Shown: piece by piece, positions 26,657 through 38,530 of the stretch
How positions within the stretch are numbered: the first letter of the stretch is position 1
Layout of the letters: every line of letters begins with the position of its first letter
From: Singulisphaera sp. GP187
GTDB taxonomy: Bacteria; Chloroflexota; Chloroflexia; Chloroflexales; Roseiflexaceae
Length of the DNA: 52,807 bases
Direction: 5' to 3'
Assembly (NCBI GenBank): GCA_943328915.2
Contig: CALQBW020000006.1
Span: 1-52,807 of the forward strand
The notes under the pieces: generated by a model
What the model saw: only the letters and a program-made list of their open reading frames with translations
Database searches by the model: none
Told to the model about the DNA's origin: nothing
Program-made: the position numbers and the translations under genes

Positions 26657-28351
26657 TTAATGATCCCAGCCCATTACCTGCCATTCATTTATTTTGGCCA
26701 ATAATCGGATCCGCCATGTCATCGGTAAATCCACAGCAATACGCTGGATAATCGTCAGGCCGACCATCCGGCCAGCAGCTGCCAACATCCCCTCCCACGT
26801 AAAGCGTAGGTAATCAAACAACCACTGGGTACACCCTTTGACCCGCAATACCCTGCCGGCAATCCCCATAATCGCAGGATATGCACACAACATTCCGAGT
26901 ACCATTTTGTGATAATCACTCCAACGCATCTCATCACGGAAAAACCGCGTGGCAAAATCAGTGCCTCGCCGTGTCAATAGTTGCATGAAATGGCCTTGGA
27001 GCTGGTTCACATCAATATCGGCATCACCCCACGGCTGCATGAAGCGACTAAACACCCAATTCAACGATACATTGGCTTGGTACGGCGTAACCAGCGCCAA
27101 CAAATCACTCATTTCGTTCTTTTCACGTAATAATACATCTAGTAACCCGGTGGTCCGCTGCAAATTACGCACATGCGACCCAAATCCGCAAAACGTCAGT
27201 GGTGATTGTTGGGCTGCCGCATCACCAATGGGCAGCACGCCACGCAACAGCGGTGCTTCCAATCGTCGCAACGAATGTCGCGCCGGGATATAGCCATAGA
27301 CCGGTTTGTGATGCTGTACTTCCCTGTCGCTTCGTTTGTAATCAGGCAACAACCCAAAATAATCTTCAAACAATTCGAGGAGATTTGGCGTGGGTCGGGA
27401 CAATTTTTTACCTTGCTGCAACGTATCGTAATAAAACAAATATACCGTAAGCTCGTCGCCACGCCCTGGGAATCCTTCCCACATATATTGTTGTGTTTTT
27501 TGCGCATCTGCAATCGTCACCAAAATATCGCCCAATCTTCGGTTGTGTTCGTTCCCCGCAATTCCCTCTGCAAACCCACTCGCCACCGTCCCCACTGTCG
27601 GGCAGACACCGGCGTAGGGGCGCCCTCCAAATCGTTGCAGCGACAACGGTGACACTGTCCCCATGCCGTCAATCACCAACCGTGCCTGATACCGTTCATA
27701 CGAGCCATCAGGTGTCGTCACGTGGATCAATACCCCATCTGCATGGCGGGGACTCACTGCGACATCCCCAAACACCCGATAATCACGGACCTCACCACCT
27801 GCGTGCAAAAACTTAGTGCGTGCCAACCGTAATAATGCACCGGCATCTATTGCCACATTGAGGACTTCAGGGAGGTGCAGGGTGATTGCGGCATCATCTT
27901 GTAAAAAAAACCGCACTATGCCATCGGTGTATTCGTTCATTATGACCGATTGCAATTCTTCCCAGCTCCAGCTCCCCCCCGCGACCATTGCCTGTAATTC
28001 ATACCGAGATATGTTCCATTCTCGGTGGGCACACCCTACTTCACCACGATCACACACCAGTACCCGCCAGCCATGACGTGCCATCTCGAGGGCATGGAGC
28101 AACCCCAACCCGGCACCGGCATACACCAAATCTCCTTGCCAGTCGACACGGTTTGCCAACATGGCAAACTCAGACGCTGGCAATTCACGCCAAGTATCCC
28201 GGTGGAGGGGGGCAGGCTGATTAGTCGCTACCGCTTGGCGAATGTCTCGCCAAACTGCATCGAGACGGATAATTCGCTCGAGGTGATCTTGGGCATTCAT
28301 AGCGGCAAAAGCCGCCATGGTACGTGGGTATCGTTCGGCTATTTCGTGCAT
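26657..28351 (-). CDS. cruA: CruA/CruP-type lycopene cyclase family flavoprotein
   Basis: From the ATG at 28351 the product is 564 residues. The dinucleotide-binding region reads V-Y-A-G-A-G-L-G-L-L-H-A-L, followed by R-E-W-N-I-S-R-Y-E-L-Q, D-G-M-G-T-V-S-P and C-P-T-V-G-T-V-A-S-G-F; late motifs include Y-G-Y-I-P-A-R and I-G-D-A-A-A-Q-Q-S-P-L-T-F-C-G-F-G-S. These match my memory of CruA and its paralogue CruP, FAD-containing proteins tied to cyclisation of lycopene in green bacteria and cyanobacteria. CruA and CruP cannot be separated by eye. Starts at 28420 or 28453 are also open but would overlap the upstream aminopeptidase gene. No other carotenoid gene is in the window. Confidence 0.75.
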   Translation of the reverse strand: MHEIAERYPRTMAAFAAMNAQDHLERIIRLDAVWRDIRQAVATNQPAPLHRDTWRELPASEFAMLANRVDWQGDLVYAGAGLGLLHALEMARHGWRVLVCDRGEVGCAHREWNISRYELQAMVAGGSWSWEELQSVIMNEYTDGIVRFFLQDDAAITLHLPEVLNVAIDAGALLRLARTKFLHAGGEVRDYRVFGDVAVSPRHADGVLIHVTTPDGSYERYQARLVIDGMGTVSPLSLQRFGGRPYAGVCPTVGTVASGFAEGIAGNEHNRRLGDILVTIADAQKTQQYMWEGFPGRGDELTVYLFYYDTLQQGKKLSRPTPNLLELFEDYFGLLPDYKRSDREVQHHKPVYGYIPARHSLRRLEAPLLRGVLPIGDAAAQQSPLTFCGFGSHVRNLQRTTGLLDVLLREKNEMSDLLALVTPYQANVSLNWVFSRFMQPWGDADIDVNQLQGHFMQLLTRRGTDFATRFFRDEMRWSDYHKMVLGMLCAYPAIMGIAGRVLRVKGCTQWLFDYLRFTWEGMLAAAGRMVGLTIIQRIAVDLPMTWRIRLLAKINEWQVMGWDH

Positions 28352-28382
28352 CGTTGGTTCAATTCCCGTTTCAACACTACCG

Positions 28383-29483
28383 TCAAACAAACTTACCGTC
28401 TTTGTGAATGAGTTGTCCATCAGCAAAAACTTCACCCCCACTACGCAAATCACATATCATATCCCAATGCAATGCCGATTGATTATGACAACCTGTTTCG
28501 GGATAGGCTGCACCCAGCGCCAAATGGACCGTGCCACCGATTTTTTCATCAAACAAAATATTCCGGCTAAAGCGCTGAATGCCATAATTGGTGCCAAATG
28601 CTACTTCACCCAGCCGGCGCGCCCCTTCGTCCATATCGAGCAATGAATGCAATAACTCTTCGCCTTTGTCAGCAGTTGCTTTGACTACCTTCCCTTCGGC
28701 AAACTCAAGTCGGACACCGGTGACTTCGCGCCCCATATACAATGCAGGAAAGCTGTACGTAATAACCCCGTTAGTTTTTTGTTCGTGGGGGCCCGTAAAT
28801 ACTTCACCATCAGGGAAGTTACGGTCACCGGCACAATTGACCCAGCTGCGGCCTTTGACATAGTAATTGAGATCAGTCCCTGGTCCCACAATCCGAATAT
28901 GATCAGCAGAAGTGAGCCTGGTTACAATCCCTGCCTGTTCAGCCCGTTGTGCTTGCCAGGCAGCGACGGGGTCATCCTGATCGAGTTTCCCCGCTTTGAA
29001 TACAAAGTCGGCATAATCACTCAGCGACATATCGGCTTCTTGGGCTTGCGCAGCAGTGGGGTAAAGCGTCAAGCACCAGCGAAAATCGCCGTCCGCTGAA
29101 CGTTCCATCATTCGTTTTTGGACAGGGCTCATCGCTGCACGCCGGCGAGCGACCATTTTTGGTTCGACCCCACTCAGCGCCCGCGTGTTTTCGTCAGCCA
29201 AAATCGACAAGTGCAAATCAACCGTTTCGATTTCGTCACGGGCCAACTGTGGCACAAAATCAAGTTGGTCACCGGTGGCGTTTTTATAAAAAATTTCATC
29301 GAGCCCATCTATCGTCAACCGCATCAACGGATTTGTGCCTGCTCGGATGGCTTCACGATACACTGCTTTTATCAAAGGAGAAGCGGCAGTTGGCGCCACA
29401 ATTCGAAATAACTGACCTGGTTGCGCATCCAATGAATAACGCACCAATACCTGTGCCAAACGATCAATTCGAACATCGTGCAT
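28383..29483 (-). CDS. M29 family aminopeptidase (AmpS/aminopeptidase T type)
   Basis: A 366-residue metallo-aminopeptidase. Recognisable segments are G-x-L-F-R-I near residue 27, F-P-D-G-E-V-F-T-G-P-H (metal-binding Glu and His) around residue 230, G-E-V-A-F-G-T-N, and the terminal H-W-D-M-I-C-D-L-R-S-G-G which carries the last ligands. The family removes N-terminal residues from peptides using two divalent metals in the cytoplasm. AAGGA before the ATG at 29483 supports that start over the one six codons upstream. It runs just upstream of the CruA-like gene on the same strand. Confidence 0.9.
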   Translation of the reverse strand: MHDVRIDRLAQVLVRYSLDAQPGQLFRIVAPTAASPLIKAVYREAIRAGTNPLMRLTIDGLDEIFYKNATGDQLDFVPQLARDEIETVDLHLSILADENTRALSGVEPKMVARRRAAMSPVQKRMMERSADGDFRWCLTLYPTAAQAQEADMSLSDYADFVFKAGKLDQDDPVAAWQAQRAEQAGIVTRLTSADHIRIVGPGTDLNYYVKGRSWVNCAGDRNFPDGEVFTGPHEQKTNGVITYSFPALYMGREVTGVRLEFAEGKVVKATADKGEELLHSLLDMDEGARRLGEVAFGTNYGIQRFSRNILFDEKIGGTVHLALGAAYPETGCHNQSALHWDMICDLRSGGEVFADGQLIHKDGKFV

Positions 29484-29535
29484 GGGTAAATCCTTTTTCA
29501 CTAATCATCAAAAACCACGGCGGAGGGTACATACC

Positions 29536-30513
29536 CTAGTTCAAACGCTGCGACGAAACTACACCCATGCGCAATTCTGTTTCGTCGTGGGTAGTCAATT
29601 TCGCCAACATCACGGAATTGGTTCCTTCAACATTCATCAACATATCACGCACCATTGGTCTGATATCTAGCGCAGCAAGGACATGGGCATCCTTTGCGTC
29701 ATACCGTAACGGGGCCATATTATGTTGTTTGAGTTGCCCAACGGCGGTTGCAGGATATTGATAGCTATTTAACAACGCCACATCAATTGCCCCACGGCCA
29801 AGCGTTCGGGCAATCCGGGCAATATAATCGACAGCGCGGAAGGCATCAGTCTGGCCATGCTCGGTTGTGAGGGCGCCACAACAAATCACGTTGCCTGCAA
29901 GTGAACGCAATGTCTCGCCAATACCGTTGGGCAATAATGCAGGTAAAACGGTTCGGTACAAGCTGCCTGGCGCAATCAAGACCAAATCCGCCACACGTAA
30001 TGCTTTTAAGGCGGCAGGATTAGCCACGACCGCCGGATCGAGAAGTACTGATTGCACCGGCGCAGATAACAGTTGTGTTATTTGATTGGTGCCGCGGTAC
30101 GTACGATTATCACTCGTCTGCACTACCACATCATGGGCGGTTTCACTGGCCATCAACACATCGATGTCGCAACGCAGTTGTTGTTTCAAGCCATCAATCG
30201 CATCAGGTAAAGACCCGAGGCTTTGGGCACTCGCAATCAACTGTAAAATACCAAACGAAATGCGATCATACGGCGTCCCGAGCGGCATAAACTGCTGTTG
30301 CATTAAACGTTGCATCGCCGCATCTCGACTTACATACAACAAAACATCCACGACCCCAGCCACCCCTGGGTAAGGACCTAAGCGGCGAATCAGCGCGTCA
30401 GCGCCTTCGTCACCACACGTGGGTACAATGACCGTCATGCGTTGGGCGATGGGACGGACTGCTTTGACTGCTTGGAATAAACCACTGCCGCCACCGATGA
30501 CTACGACGTGCAT
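29536..30513 (-). CDS. CofD/YvcK-family protein, short cytoplasmic paralogue
   Basis: A 325-residue protein beginning M-H-V-V-V-I-G-G-G-S-G-L-F, the nucleotide-sugar/dinucleotide-binding start of the CofD-like superfamily. V-L-I-A-P-G-S-L-Y-R-T-V-L-P in the middle matches the family signature G-P-G-S-L-F/Y-x-S. YvcK proteins bind UDP-sugars and control carbon flow into cell-wall precursors in Firmicutes. GGAGGAATCT precedes the ATG at 30513. It differs from the second copy at 31887-33071 in having no membrane segments. The two copies flank a GlmU-like gene on the same strand. Confidence 0.8.
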   Translation of the reverse strand: MHVVVIGGGSGLFQAVKAVRPIAQRMTVIVPTCGDEGADALIRRLGPYPGVAGVVDVLLYVSRDAAMQRLMQQQFMPLGTPYDRISFGILQLIASAQSLGSLPDAIDGLKQQLRCDIDVLMASETAHDVVVQTSDNRTYRGTNQITQLLSAPVQSVLLDPAVVANPAALKALRVADLVLIAPGSLYRTVLPALLPNGIGETLRSLAGNVICCGALTTEHGQTDAFRAVDYIARIARTLGRGAIDVALLNSYQYPATAVGQLKQHNMAPLRYDAKDAHVLAALDIRPMVRDMLMNVEGTNSVMLAKLTTHDETELRMGVVSSQRLN

Positions 30514-30555
30514 AGATTCCTCCAATTCCAGATCTTCCTAGAGCGAAAAGGGGGA

Positions 30556-31884
30556 TTATTCACGCCAACTGACCTCTCCGGCCAACGCATCAAACGTAGG
30601 CGTATCATCAGGATCAATCCCGCGGTCAGTACTCGTGATTGTAAAGACATGATGTAATATTGCCGCTTGTGACGCACTTAAGGTGATTTTCCGCCGCCCC
30701 ATCACCTTGCTGGCCACATCAATCATCCGGTCAATGCGATATTCGCGAAAGCGTTCACCTCCCCAGGTAAAGGCTGGAATAGTTTTTGGTGCAAAATGAA
30801 TCCCAAAAATATTTGACCCCGTGGCTACCACCGCACCGCCGTTTAAATGCACCCCGATTCCTAATTTCACATGATCTGCCAAAAAACAGCCCAGCTTGAG
30901 TCGCCCACTATCGACTTGGCCATCACCATCCAATGTCACTTTAATCGTACCATAGGTGTTTTTGAGGTCACTGGTTGTGGTCATCGCCCCTACATTGACC
31001 CACTCGCCGAGATACGAATATCCAAAAAACCCATCATGGTGCTTGTTGCTGTACCCTTGCACCACAGATGCTTCAATTTCACCACCAATGCGGCACACCG
31101 GACCAATTGTTGTCCCGGGTCGCACGCGTGCCCCCGAAATGAGTGCACCATCATGAATTGCCACCGGGCCTTGAATGACACTAAACGGCTCAATACGTGC
31201 CGCACCAATGACAATCGGTCCCTCGCGAGCATCTAAGGCTACAGGTGCTTCGAATTGCGCATTGGGATGAACCAAAATTCGTTCAATTGCTTGGGCATGA
31301 CAGGCAGTTGCTTGTGGATGTTGTGCGAGCGGCATGTAGACTGCTGGGTCAAGGAGATCCATGTCGGTTGCAATCATCGATGCATTATGTTCGACGATAT
31401 CCCAGGGGAATTGCAACATGCGTGGTCGCATAGTGAGCACATGACAATACCGCAGTAATTCGTGCATGGCCCGTTGCCCGTGTTGGTCAAGCAAATCACC
31501 AAATACTGCACTTGCCAGCGCCGGTGTAATCCGGGCAGCGACGAGTGTCCCCCCCTCTGCACCAGAATTCCCGTCGTCGCTTACCACGATCGTTCCAAGC
31601 GGTGCATCGTGTAATGCCACCAAACACGCTATGTCAACCAACCGACTATTGACAAGCAACAATGGCACATTGCGACTTAGGAGTTGTAACGGCCAGCGGC
31701 CTACGCCAAATACATCTGCCAAATAGCGCCGCGTGATTGCCGCAGGGGCACTGCCATAACGGGCATGTAGCCGCTCACGCAACGTAAAAATCCCACAGCG
31801 AATATCCGCTGCAGTACGCGAATATGTTATCGGCAATAACGTACGATATCCTTCATCCTCGAACAACAAAATCGTATCGTCCAT
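30556..31884 (-). CDS. GlmU-like sugar nucleotidyltransferase/left-handed beta-helix protein
   Basis: A 442-residue protein with an N-terminal part that starts I-L-L-F-E-D-E-G-Y-R-T-L-L-P-I-T-Y-S-R and a C-terminal hexapeptide-repeat left-handed helix (P-I-V-I-G-A, G-A-L-I-S-G-A-R-V-R-P-G-T-T-I-G-P, G-E-W-V-N-V-G-A-M-T-T-T-S-D-L). This resembles putative GlmU-type proteins rather than true GlmU: the classic N-terminal L-A-A-G-x-G-T-R-M pyrophosphorylase loop is not seen. It may acetylate or bind a sugar nucleotide. Its stop and start abut the neighbours closely (2 bases from the upstream gene), so it is part of an operon. Confidence 0.7.
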   Translation of the reverse strand: MDDTILLFEDEGYRTLLPITYSRTAADIRCGIFTLRERLHARYGSAPAAITRRYLADVFGVGRWPLQLLSRNVPLLLVNSRLVDIACLVALHDAPLGTIVVSDDGNSGAEGGTLVAARITPALASAVFGDLLDQHGQRAMHELLRYCHVLTMRPRMLQFPWDIVEHNASMIATDMDLLDPAVYMPLAQHPQATACHAQAIERILVHPNAQFEAPVALDAREGPIVIGAARIEPFSVIQGPVAIHDGALISGARVRPGTTIGPVCRIGGEIEASVVQGYSNKHHDGFFGYSYLGEWVNVGAMTTTSDLKNTYGTIKVTLDGDGQVDSGRLKLGCFLADHVKLGIGVHLNGGAVVATGSNIFGIHFAPKTIPAFTWGGERFREYRIDRMIDVASKVMGRRKITLSASQAAILHHVFTITSTDRGIDPDDTPTFDALAGEVSWRE

Positions 31885-31886
31885 GC

Positions 31887-33071
31887 TTAACGCCCTCGCC
31901 GAATAATGCTCGTTATCGCTGCCGCCACTTTGTCAGGGTCATGCCGCAATACCCGTACCGTTCGGCTTTTGCCAGGGTCTTCGAGTGAGGCCGTCAATTG
32001 GATCACCGCGGTTGCCAAATCTGCTTCGACCACAACAGCCCCTTCGACAATCACGTCACTTCCCGTGCTGCGGTCAAGTGCGTGAACGATTGTCTCTTCG
32101 TATTCTTCCGGCGCCAAAAATACGGGTGTTTGGTGGGCTGCGGCGTAGATTCGTTGTACCTCGGGGTCGACACGCTGGGCATTTACCAATACATAATCTG
32201 GGGCAAATCCCCCGTACCGGACAATTTGACGAATATGATCACCAACCGTAAATCCACTCGTCAGACCTGGCTCGGTCATAATGCTACAAATATAGATTTT
32301 TTTGGCTTTACTTGTGCTCAAGGCTTCGCGCACTGCGGGTATCAACAAATCGGGAATGATACTTTCAAACAAACTCCCTGGCCCCAGTACAATCGCATCA
32401 GCATTGGTAATCGCATCAATCGTTGCGCGTGTGACCAAAATATCGTGCAGTGGCACGTCACTTTCGAGTTGGACATCCACGACGTAGCGATCTGCATAGC
32501 GCTCATCATGCGGTACACGATCACTTGGCTTGACTCGTACCCCATTATCAAGCACAAATATGACTTGCATTGGTTGCGGCGTAGGTACCACAAAGACCAC
32601 TTTTTCGAAATTAAACAAGCTGGAAGCACGGTAATAATATTCCACTTGATCTTGAACTGGCGTAATACAGGTCATTGTCTCAACAGTCCGACCCAAACTC
32701 GCCAACACCAACATCCCTGAGCCACCTGATAACACAGCCAAACGCGGCGGTCTTTCGGTACGCCGATAATCCAACACCAATTCATTGGTCTGTGGTTGTG
32801 CGTCAAGTGGGATGACCACTTTATCGCTCAATGTCCAAATCCCTGCACTCAGGGTTGCCACTCCCACCGCCAAGAAGAATATGCCACGCCACACTTGGGG
32901 CACGAATTGTAACGTCAGATAATAAAATACTTCTGGTAATACAAGGGTGCGATACAGATGCGTCAAGACATAGCCAAGCCCTAACGCCAAAATCGCACAC
33001 CCCACAAATGCTAACGCTAATGGGCGCACCAAGTGGGACAAGGTGGCGAGACGACGACGAATGCCGAACAT
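31887..33071 (-). CDS. membrane-anchored YvcK/GlmR-like protein (CofD family)
   Basis: A 394-residue protein. Two hydrophobic helices at residues about 15-38 and 55-75 come first. The YvcK domain begins R-L-A-V-L-S-G-G-S-G near residue 110 and contains D-A-I-V-L-G-P-G-S-L-F-E-S-I-I-P-D-L-L, a hallmark of the gluconeogenesis-factor family. N-T-D-G-G-S-S replaced by weak matches means the ligand cannot be given. AGGAGAT is close before the ATG at 33071. YvcK of Firmicutes localises with cell-wall machinery and responds to UDP-GlcNAc; a membrane-attached form next to GlmU-like and phosphohexomutase genes fits wall-precursor control, by inference. Confidence 0.8.
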   Translation of the reverse strand: MFGIRRRLATLSHLVRPLALAFVGCAILALGLGYVLTHLYRTLVLPEVFYYLTLQFVPQVWRGIFFLAVGVATLSAGIWTLSDKVVIPLDAQPQTNELVLDYRRTERPPRLAVLSGGSGMLVLASLGRTVETMTCITPVQDQVEYYYRASSLFNFEKVVFVVPTPQPMQVIFVLDNGVRVKPSDRVPHDERYADRYVVDVQLESDVPLHDILVTRATIDAITNADAIVLGPGSLFESIIPDLLIPAVREALSTSKAKKIYICSIMTEPGLTSGFTVGDHIRQIVRYGGFAPDYVLVNAQRVDPEVQRIYAAAHQTPVFLAPEEYEETIVHALDRSTGSDVIVEGAVVVEADLATAVIQLTASLEDPGKSRTVRVLRHDPDKVAAAITSIIRRGR

Positions 33072-33107
33072 ATGATCTCCTTCACATACCTACAGCGCCC
33101 AAAAAGT

Positions 33108-34472
33108 CTAATGAAAGCCTCGTAACACCGCCAACATCACATCTCGGATTTCCGCTGCGCGCGCAGCAGTTACCGCTTCAAAACGCGTGGTAATCATTGG
33201 TTCAGTATTTGATGCGCGTAATAAACCCCAACCATCCCCAAAATCAATCCGCAAGCCATCAATTTCAATAATTTTGTGTGTTGTGGCAAAATGTTGACGC
33301 ACATATTCCACCGCCGCAAATTTTCGTACATCATCTATTTCAATTCGCTCTTCGGGGACTTCCGCCAAAGATGGGAATGGCGCGAGTATCTGTGATAACG
33401 ACTGACGACTTTGTCCCAGAGCCTCAATCAAACAGGCACCCGCAAAGGTACCATCATCAAAACTATGCCCTGGACGATTATTAAATACATGCCCACTTAA
33501 TTCACCCGCTACCGGTGCGCCTAATTCGCGCATTTTAGCAGATTGATTGGTATACCCCGTCTTCCACATTACGGGAGTTCCGCCAAACGCCGTAATCGCA
33601 TCTGCCAGCACCGTACTGCATTTGACATCAAACACTATCGGCGCTGGGCCTTTTTTCAATGCCGCTTGCGCTAATACAATCATATAACGGTCTGCAAATA
33701 CCATCCGACCTTGGTCGTCAACAACCCCTAATCGATCGCCATCACCATCCAAGCCAATCCCCAAGGCCGCCCCATGCGTTTTGACCGCCCGCATCAAATC
33801 CAACATGTTTTTTTCTTTGAGCGGGTCGGGGTGATGATTAGGGAACGTGCCGTCGGGCTCAATAAACAATGGGATGACTTCGCACCCCAATTGCTCAAAT
33901 ACTCGTACGCCCAATGGCCCGGCCACTCCATTCCCACCATCGAGTACGATTTTAATCGGATGTGACAAGTGGATTAACTCGGCCACATGGGCCACATAGG
34001 CATCATCAACCGATATGGCGGTGTAGCTGCCAGTCCCATGGGTAAATTCACCACTCATGGCAATCTGTCCAACTTCTTGGACTTCTTCACTCGAAAAAGG
34101 CACTCCGCCGAATTGTGGTTCGTAATGTCGCATTTTGAGACCATTAAATTCAGGCGGGTTGTGACTGGCCGTCACGACCGCGCCACCATCTGCTTTCAAA
34201 TAATCAACGGCAAAATACATCACCGGCGTCGGCACCATCCCGATGTCGAGGACGTCACATCCACTCGCCTGCAACCCTGCCATCAACGAAGCGGCGAATG
34301 CCGGTGACGTCAAACGCGCATCATGCCCTACGACGATTTTTGTGCCCCCATGCCGACCAAACAATGTCCCCGCAGCCTGTCCCAATACAAAGTAGACCGC
34401 TTCGCTCAACTCTTGCCCTACCACACCACGAATATCATATGCCCGAAATATCGTCGGATTGATTTTAGTCAT
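33108..34472 (-). CDS. phosphomannomutase/phosphoglucomutase
   Basis: A 454-residue alpha-D-phosphohexomutase. F-R-A-Y-D-I-R-G near residue 8, the active-site serine loop T-A-S-H-N-P-P near residue 97, the metal loop D-G-D-G-D-R and the C-terminal phosphate-binding R-A-S-N-T-E-P are all present. The enzyme interconverts the 1- and 6-phosphates of mannose and glucose for nucleotide-sugar synthesis. The ATG at 34472 with GGTGA upstream fits the family N-terminus better than those at 34493 or 34505. It is the first gene of the downstream CofD/GlmU-like run on the minus strand. Confidence 0.92.
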   Translation of the reverse strand: MTKINPTIFRAYDIRGVVGQELSEAVYFVLGQAAGTLFGRHGGTKIVVGHDARLTSPAFAASLMAGLQASGCDVLDIGMVPTPVMYFAVDYLKADGGAVVTASHNPPEFNGLKMRHYEPQFGGVPFSSEEVQEVGQIAMSGEFTHGTGSYTAISVDDAYVAHVAELIHLSHPIKIVLDGGNGVAGPLGVRVFEQLGCEVIPLFIEPDGTFPNHHPDPLKEKNMLDLMRAVKTHGAALGIGLDGDGDRLGVVDDQGRMVFADRYMIVLAQAALKKGPAPIVFDVKCSTVLADAITAFGGTPVMWKTGYTNQSAKMRELGAPVAGELSGHVFNNRPGHSFDDGTFAGACLIEALGQSRQSLSQILAPFPSLAEVPEERIEIDDVRKFAAVEYVRQHFATTHKIIEIDGLRIDFGDGWGLLRASNTEPMITTRFEAVTAARAAEIRDVMLAVLRGFH

Positions 34473-34567
34473 TGATATCACCACATCCGTCATATATTCA
34501 TTCATTACTACGCATTATAATACATATTCCCTGCAAATACTCTTCGGAAATATTTGGCAAAATTCTA

Positions 34568-36973
<2,406 letters not shown>

Positions 36974-38284
36974 ATGTACACCCGCCTCTATCAATTTGCC
37001 GTAGCAATGTTCATCTGTTTGCTATTGGTAATCCCCGTCGCTGCCGCGGATGTCCCCAGTATCATCAGTGATTCAGCCTATCCCAACATCACATTAGCTG
37101 AAGTCCAAGCCAAATCACTCCCCAATTTCCCTATCGCCGATGACCATGGAATTTTGTTTGGTGGTATCGGGAGCGATATTTATCGCATGCCCAATGCCCC
37201 AGCCGGCGAATTTTGGACCCTCACCGACCGTGGTCCTAACAGCGAAGTGGTCATCGACGGCCAAACCCGCTACACGTTTGTGGTTCCTGAATACACCCCA
37301 ACCATTGCCCGCGTCCAAGTGGCCAACGGCGTCGTCACCCCCATCGAGTACATCGCCATCACCACTGCCAGTGGCAAACCAGTGACTGGGTTGCCAAACA
37401 TCAGTGGCTATGATGCCGCAGCATACGATGGCATCGGCACCACAAAGCTTGAATTCAATCCCAATGGTATCGACAGCGAAGGGCTCGTACGCACCCGCAA
37501 TGGCGAATTCTGGATTGTCGACGAATACACTCCTTCACTCCTTCACCTCAGTGCCAAAGGGCGCGTAATCACCCGCTACATCCCCACCGGTGTGGCATTG
37601 GTCGGTGCCGATTACCCCGTCGTCGAAGTATTCCCCACCGTGTATTCCAAGCGCAAAGCCAATCGCGGCTTTGAAGGCTTGACCATTAGCCCCGACGAAC
37701 AAACCATCTTTATCGCATTGCAAAGCCCATTGAGCAATCCCGACAAAGACACCGGCGATCGCTCACGCACCAGCCGGATCCTCAAATTCGACGTCAAAAC
37801 CAGCAAAGTCACCGGCGAATACGCATACCGCCAAGAAATCGGCGCCCTCTTTAACCCCCGCCCCAAGATAAAACAAACCGACATGAAGTTGTCCGGGCTT
37901 GCCGCCATCGATGCCAATACCCTGCTCGTCCTCGAACGCACGGACTGGGCTTTCGAGATCTACAAAGTCGACCTCAGTCGAGCCACCAACATCCTCGGTT
38001 CGGTATGGGATGATAAGAATGCTCCTATTGCCCTGGAATTCTTTGCCGATCCTGCCGATGTCAATGTCAGCGCCCTTCCCAAAGAATTAATCTTGAGCAG
38101 TAGCAGCCTGAGTGGGCTCCCCGACAAAATCGAAGGTATCACAATCGTTGACGACACCACCTTGGCCATTGCCAACGATAATGACTTCGATGTCGGCACC
38201 ATCGATGCCACTGGCAAAAACACCGGCAAAAACACCAAAAGCCGCATTTTGACCATCCACGTGCCATCACTCGGCACAAAATAA
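36974..38284 (+). CDS. secreted phytase-like domain protein
   Basis: A 436-residue protein with a signal peptide (residues about 1-25, hydrophobic core A-V-A-M-F-I-C-L-L-L-V-I-P-V ending A-A-A). The body matches the esterase-like/phytase-like propeller family: G-G-I-G-S-D-I-Y, L-T-D-R-G-P-N, G-I-D-S-E-G-L-V-R-T, F-W-I-V-D-E-Y-T-P-S-L-L, N-R-G-F-E-G-L-T-I-S-P-D. Family members are inferred to act on phosphate esters outside the cell, but activity is rarely shown. AAAGGAGC precedes the ATG. A strong terminator follows. Confidence 0.85.
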   Translation: MYTRLYQFAVAMFICLLLVIPVAAADVPSIISDSAYPNITLAEVQAKSLPNFPIADDHGILFGGIGSDIYRMPNAPAGEFWTLTDRGPNSEVVIDGQTRYTFVVPEYTPTIARVQVANGVVTPIEYIAITTASGKPVTGLPNISGYDAAAYDGIGTTKLEFNPNGIDSEGLVRTRNGEFWIVDEYTPSLLHLSAKGRVITRYIPTGVALVGADYPVVEVFPTVYSKRKANRGFEGLTISPDEQTIFIALQSPLSNPDKDTGDRSRTSRILKFDVKTSKVTGEYAYRQEIGALFNPRPKIKQTDMKLSGLAAIDANTLLVLERTDWAFEIYKVDLSRATNILGSVWDDKNAPIALEFFADPADVNVSALPKELILSSSSLSGLPDKIEGITIVDDTTLAIANDNDFDVGTIDATGKNTGKNTKSRILTIHVPSLGTK

Positions 38285-38292
38285 CTGCCACT

Positions 38293-38340
38293 ATTTCACG
38301 CCCTTACCAATTGGTTGTCAATTTGGTAAGGGCGTGAAAT
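38293..38340. terminator. long hairpin terminator after the phytase-like gene
   Basis: An 18-base perfect inverted repeat (38293-38310 with 38323-38340) around a 12-base loop, followed by TTT. Confidence 0.85.
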
Positions 38341-38345
38341 TTCAT

Positions 38346-38374
38346 TTGACGCACGCCCTTTCACCTGCTATACT
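38346..38374 (+). promoter_or_regulatory. sigma70-type promoter of tRNA-Asn
   Basis: TTGACG (38346-38351), a 17-base spacer and TATACT (38369-38374). The predicted start is about 10 bases before the tRNA. Confidence 0.85.
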
Positions 38375-38391
38375 TGAACCCGTTGCGATGA

Positions 38392-38466
38392 TCCTCGATA
38401 GCTCAACGGTAGAGCGAATGACTGTTAATCATTAGGTTCCTGGTTCGAATCCAGGTCGGGGAGCCA
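38392..38466 (+). tRNA. tRNA-Asn (anticodon GTT)
   Basis: A 75-base cloverleaf. The acceptor arms TCCTCGA and TCGGGGA pair (one G-T), the D arm AGCTCAACGGTAGAGCG is regular, the anticodon loop CTGTTAA sits on a 5-bp stem, and the T arm has GGTTCGAATCC. The discriminator is G and CCA is encoded. Confidence 0.97.
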
Positions 38467-38469
38467 AAT

Positions 38470-38506
38470 AACCCCTCTCGTTCAGGCAACTGACGAGAGG
38501 GGTTTT
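38470..38506. terminator. terminator after tRNA-Asn
   Basis: AACCCCTCTCGT (38470-38481) pairs with its complement at 38493-38504, followed by TT. It lies between the tRNA and the convergent AhpD-like gene, so it may end both. Confidence 0.85.
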
Positions 38507-38530
38507 GTTATAACCGAAAGCCGGGATTTT

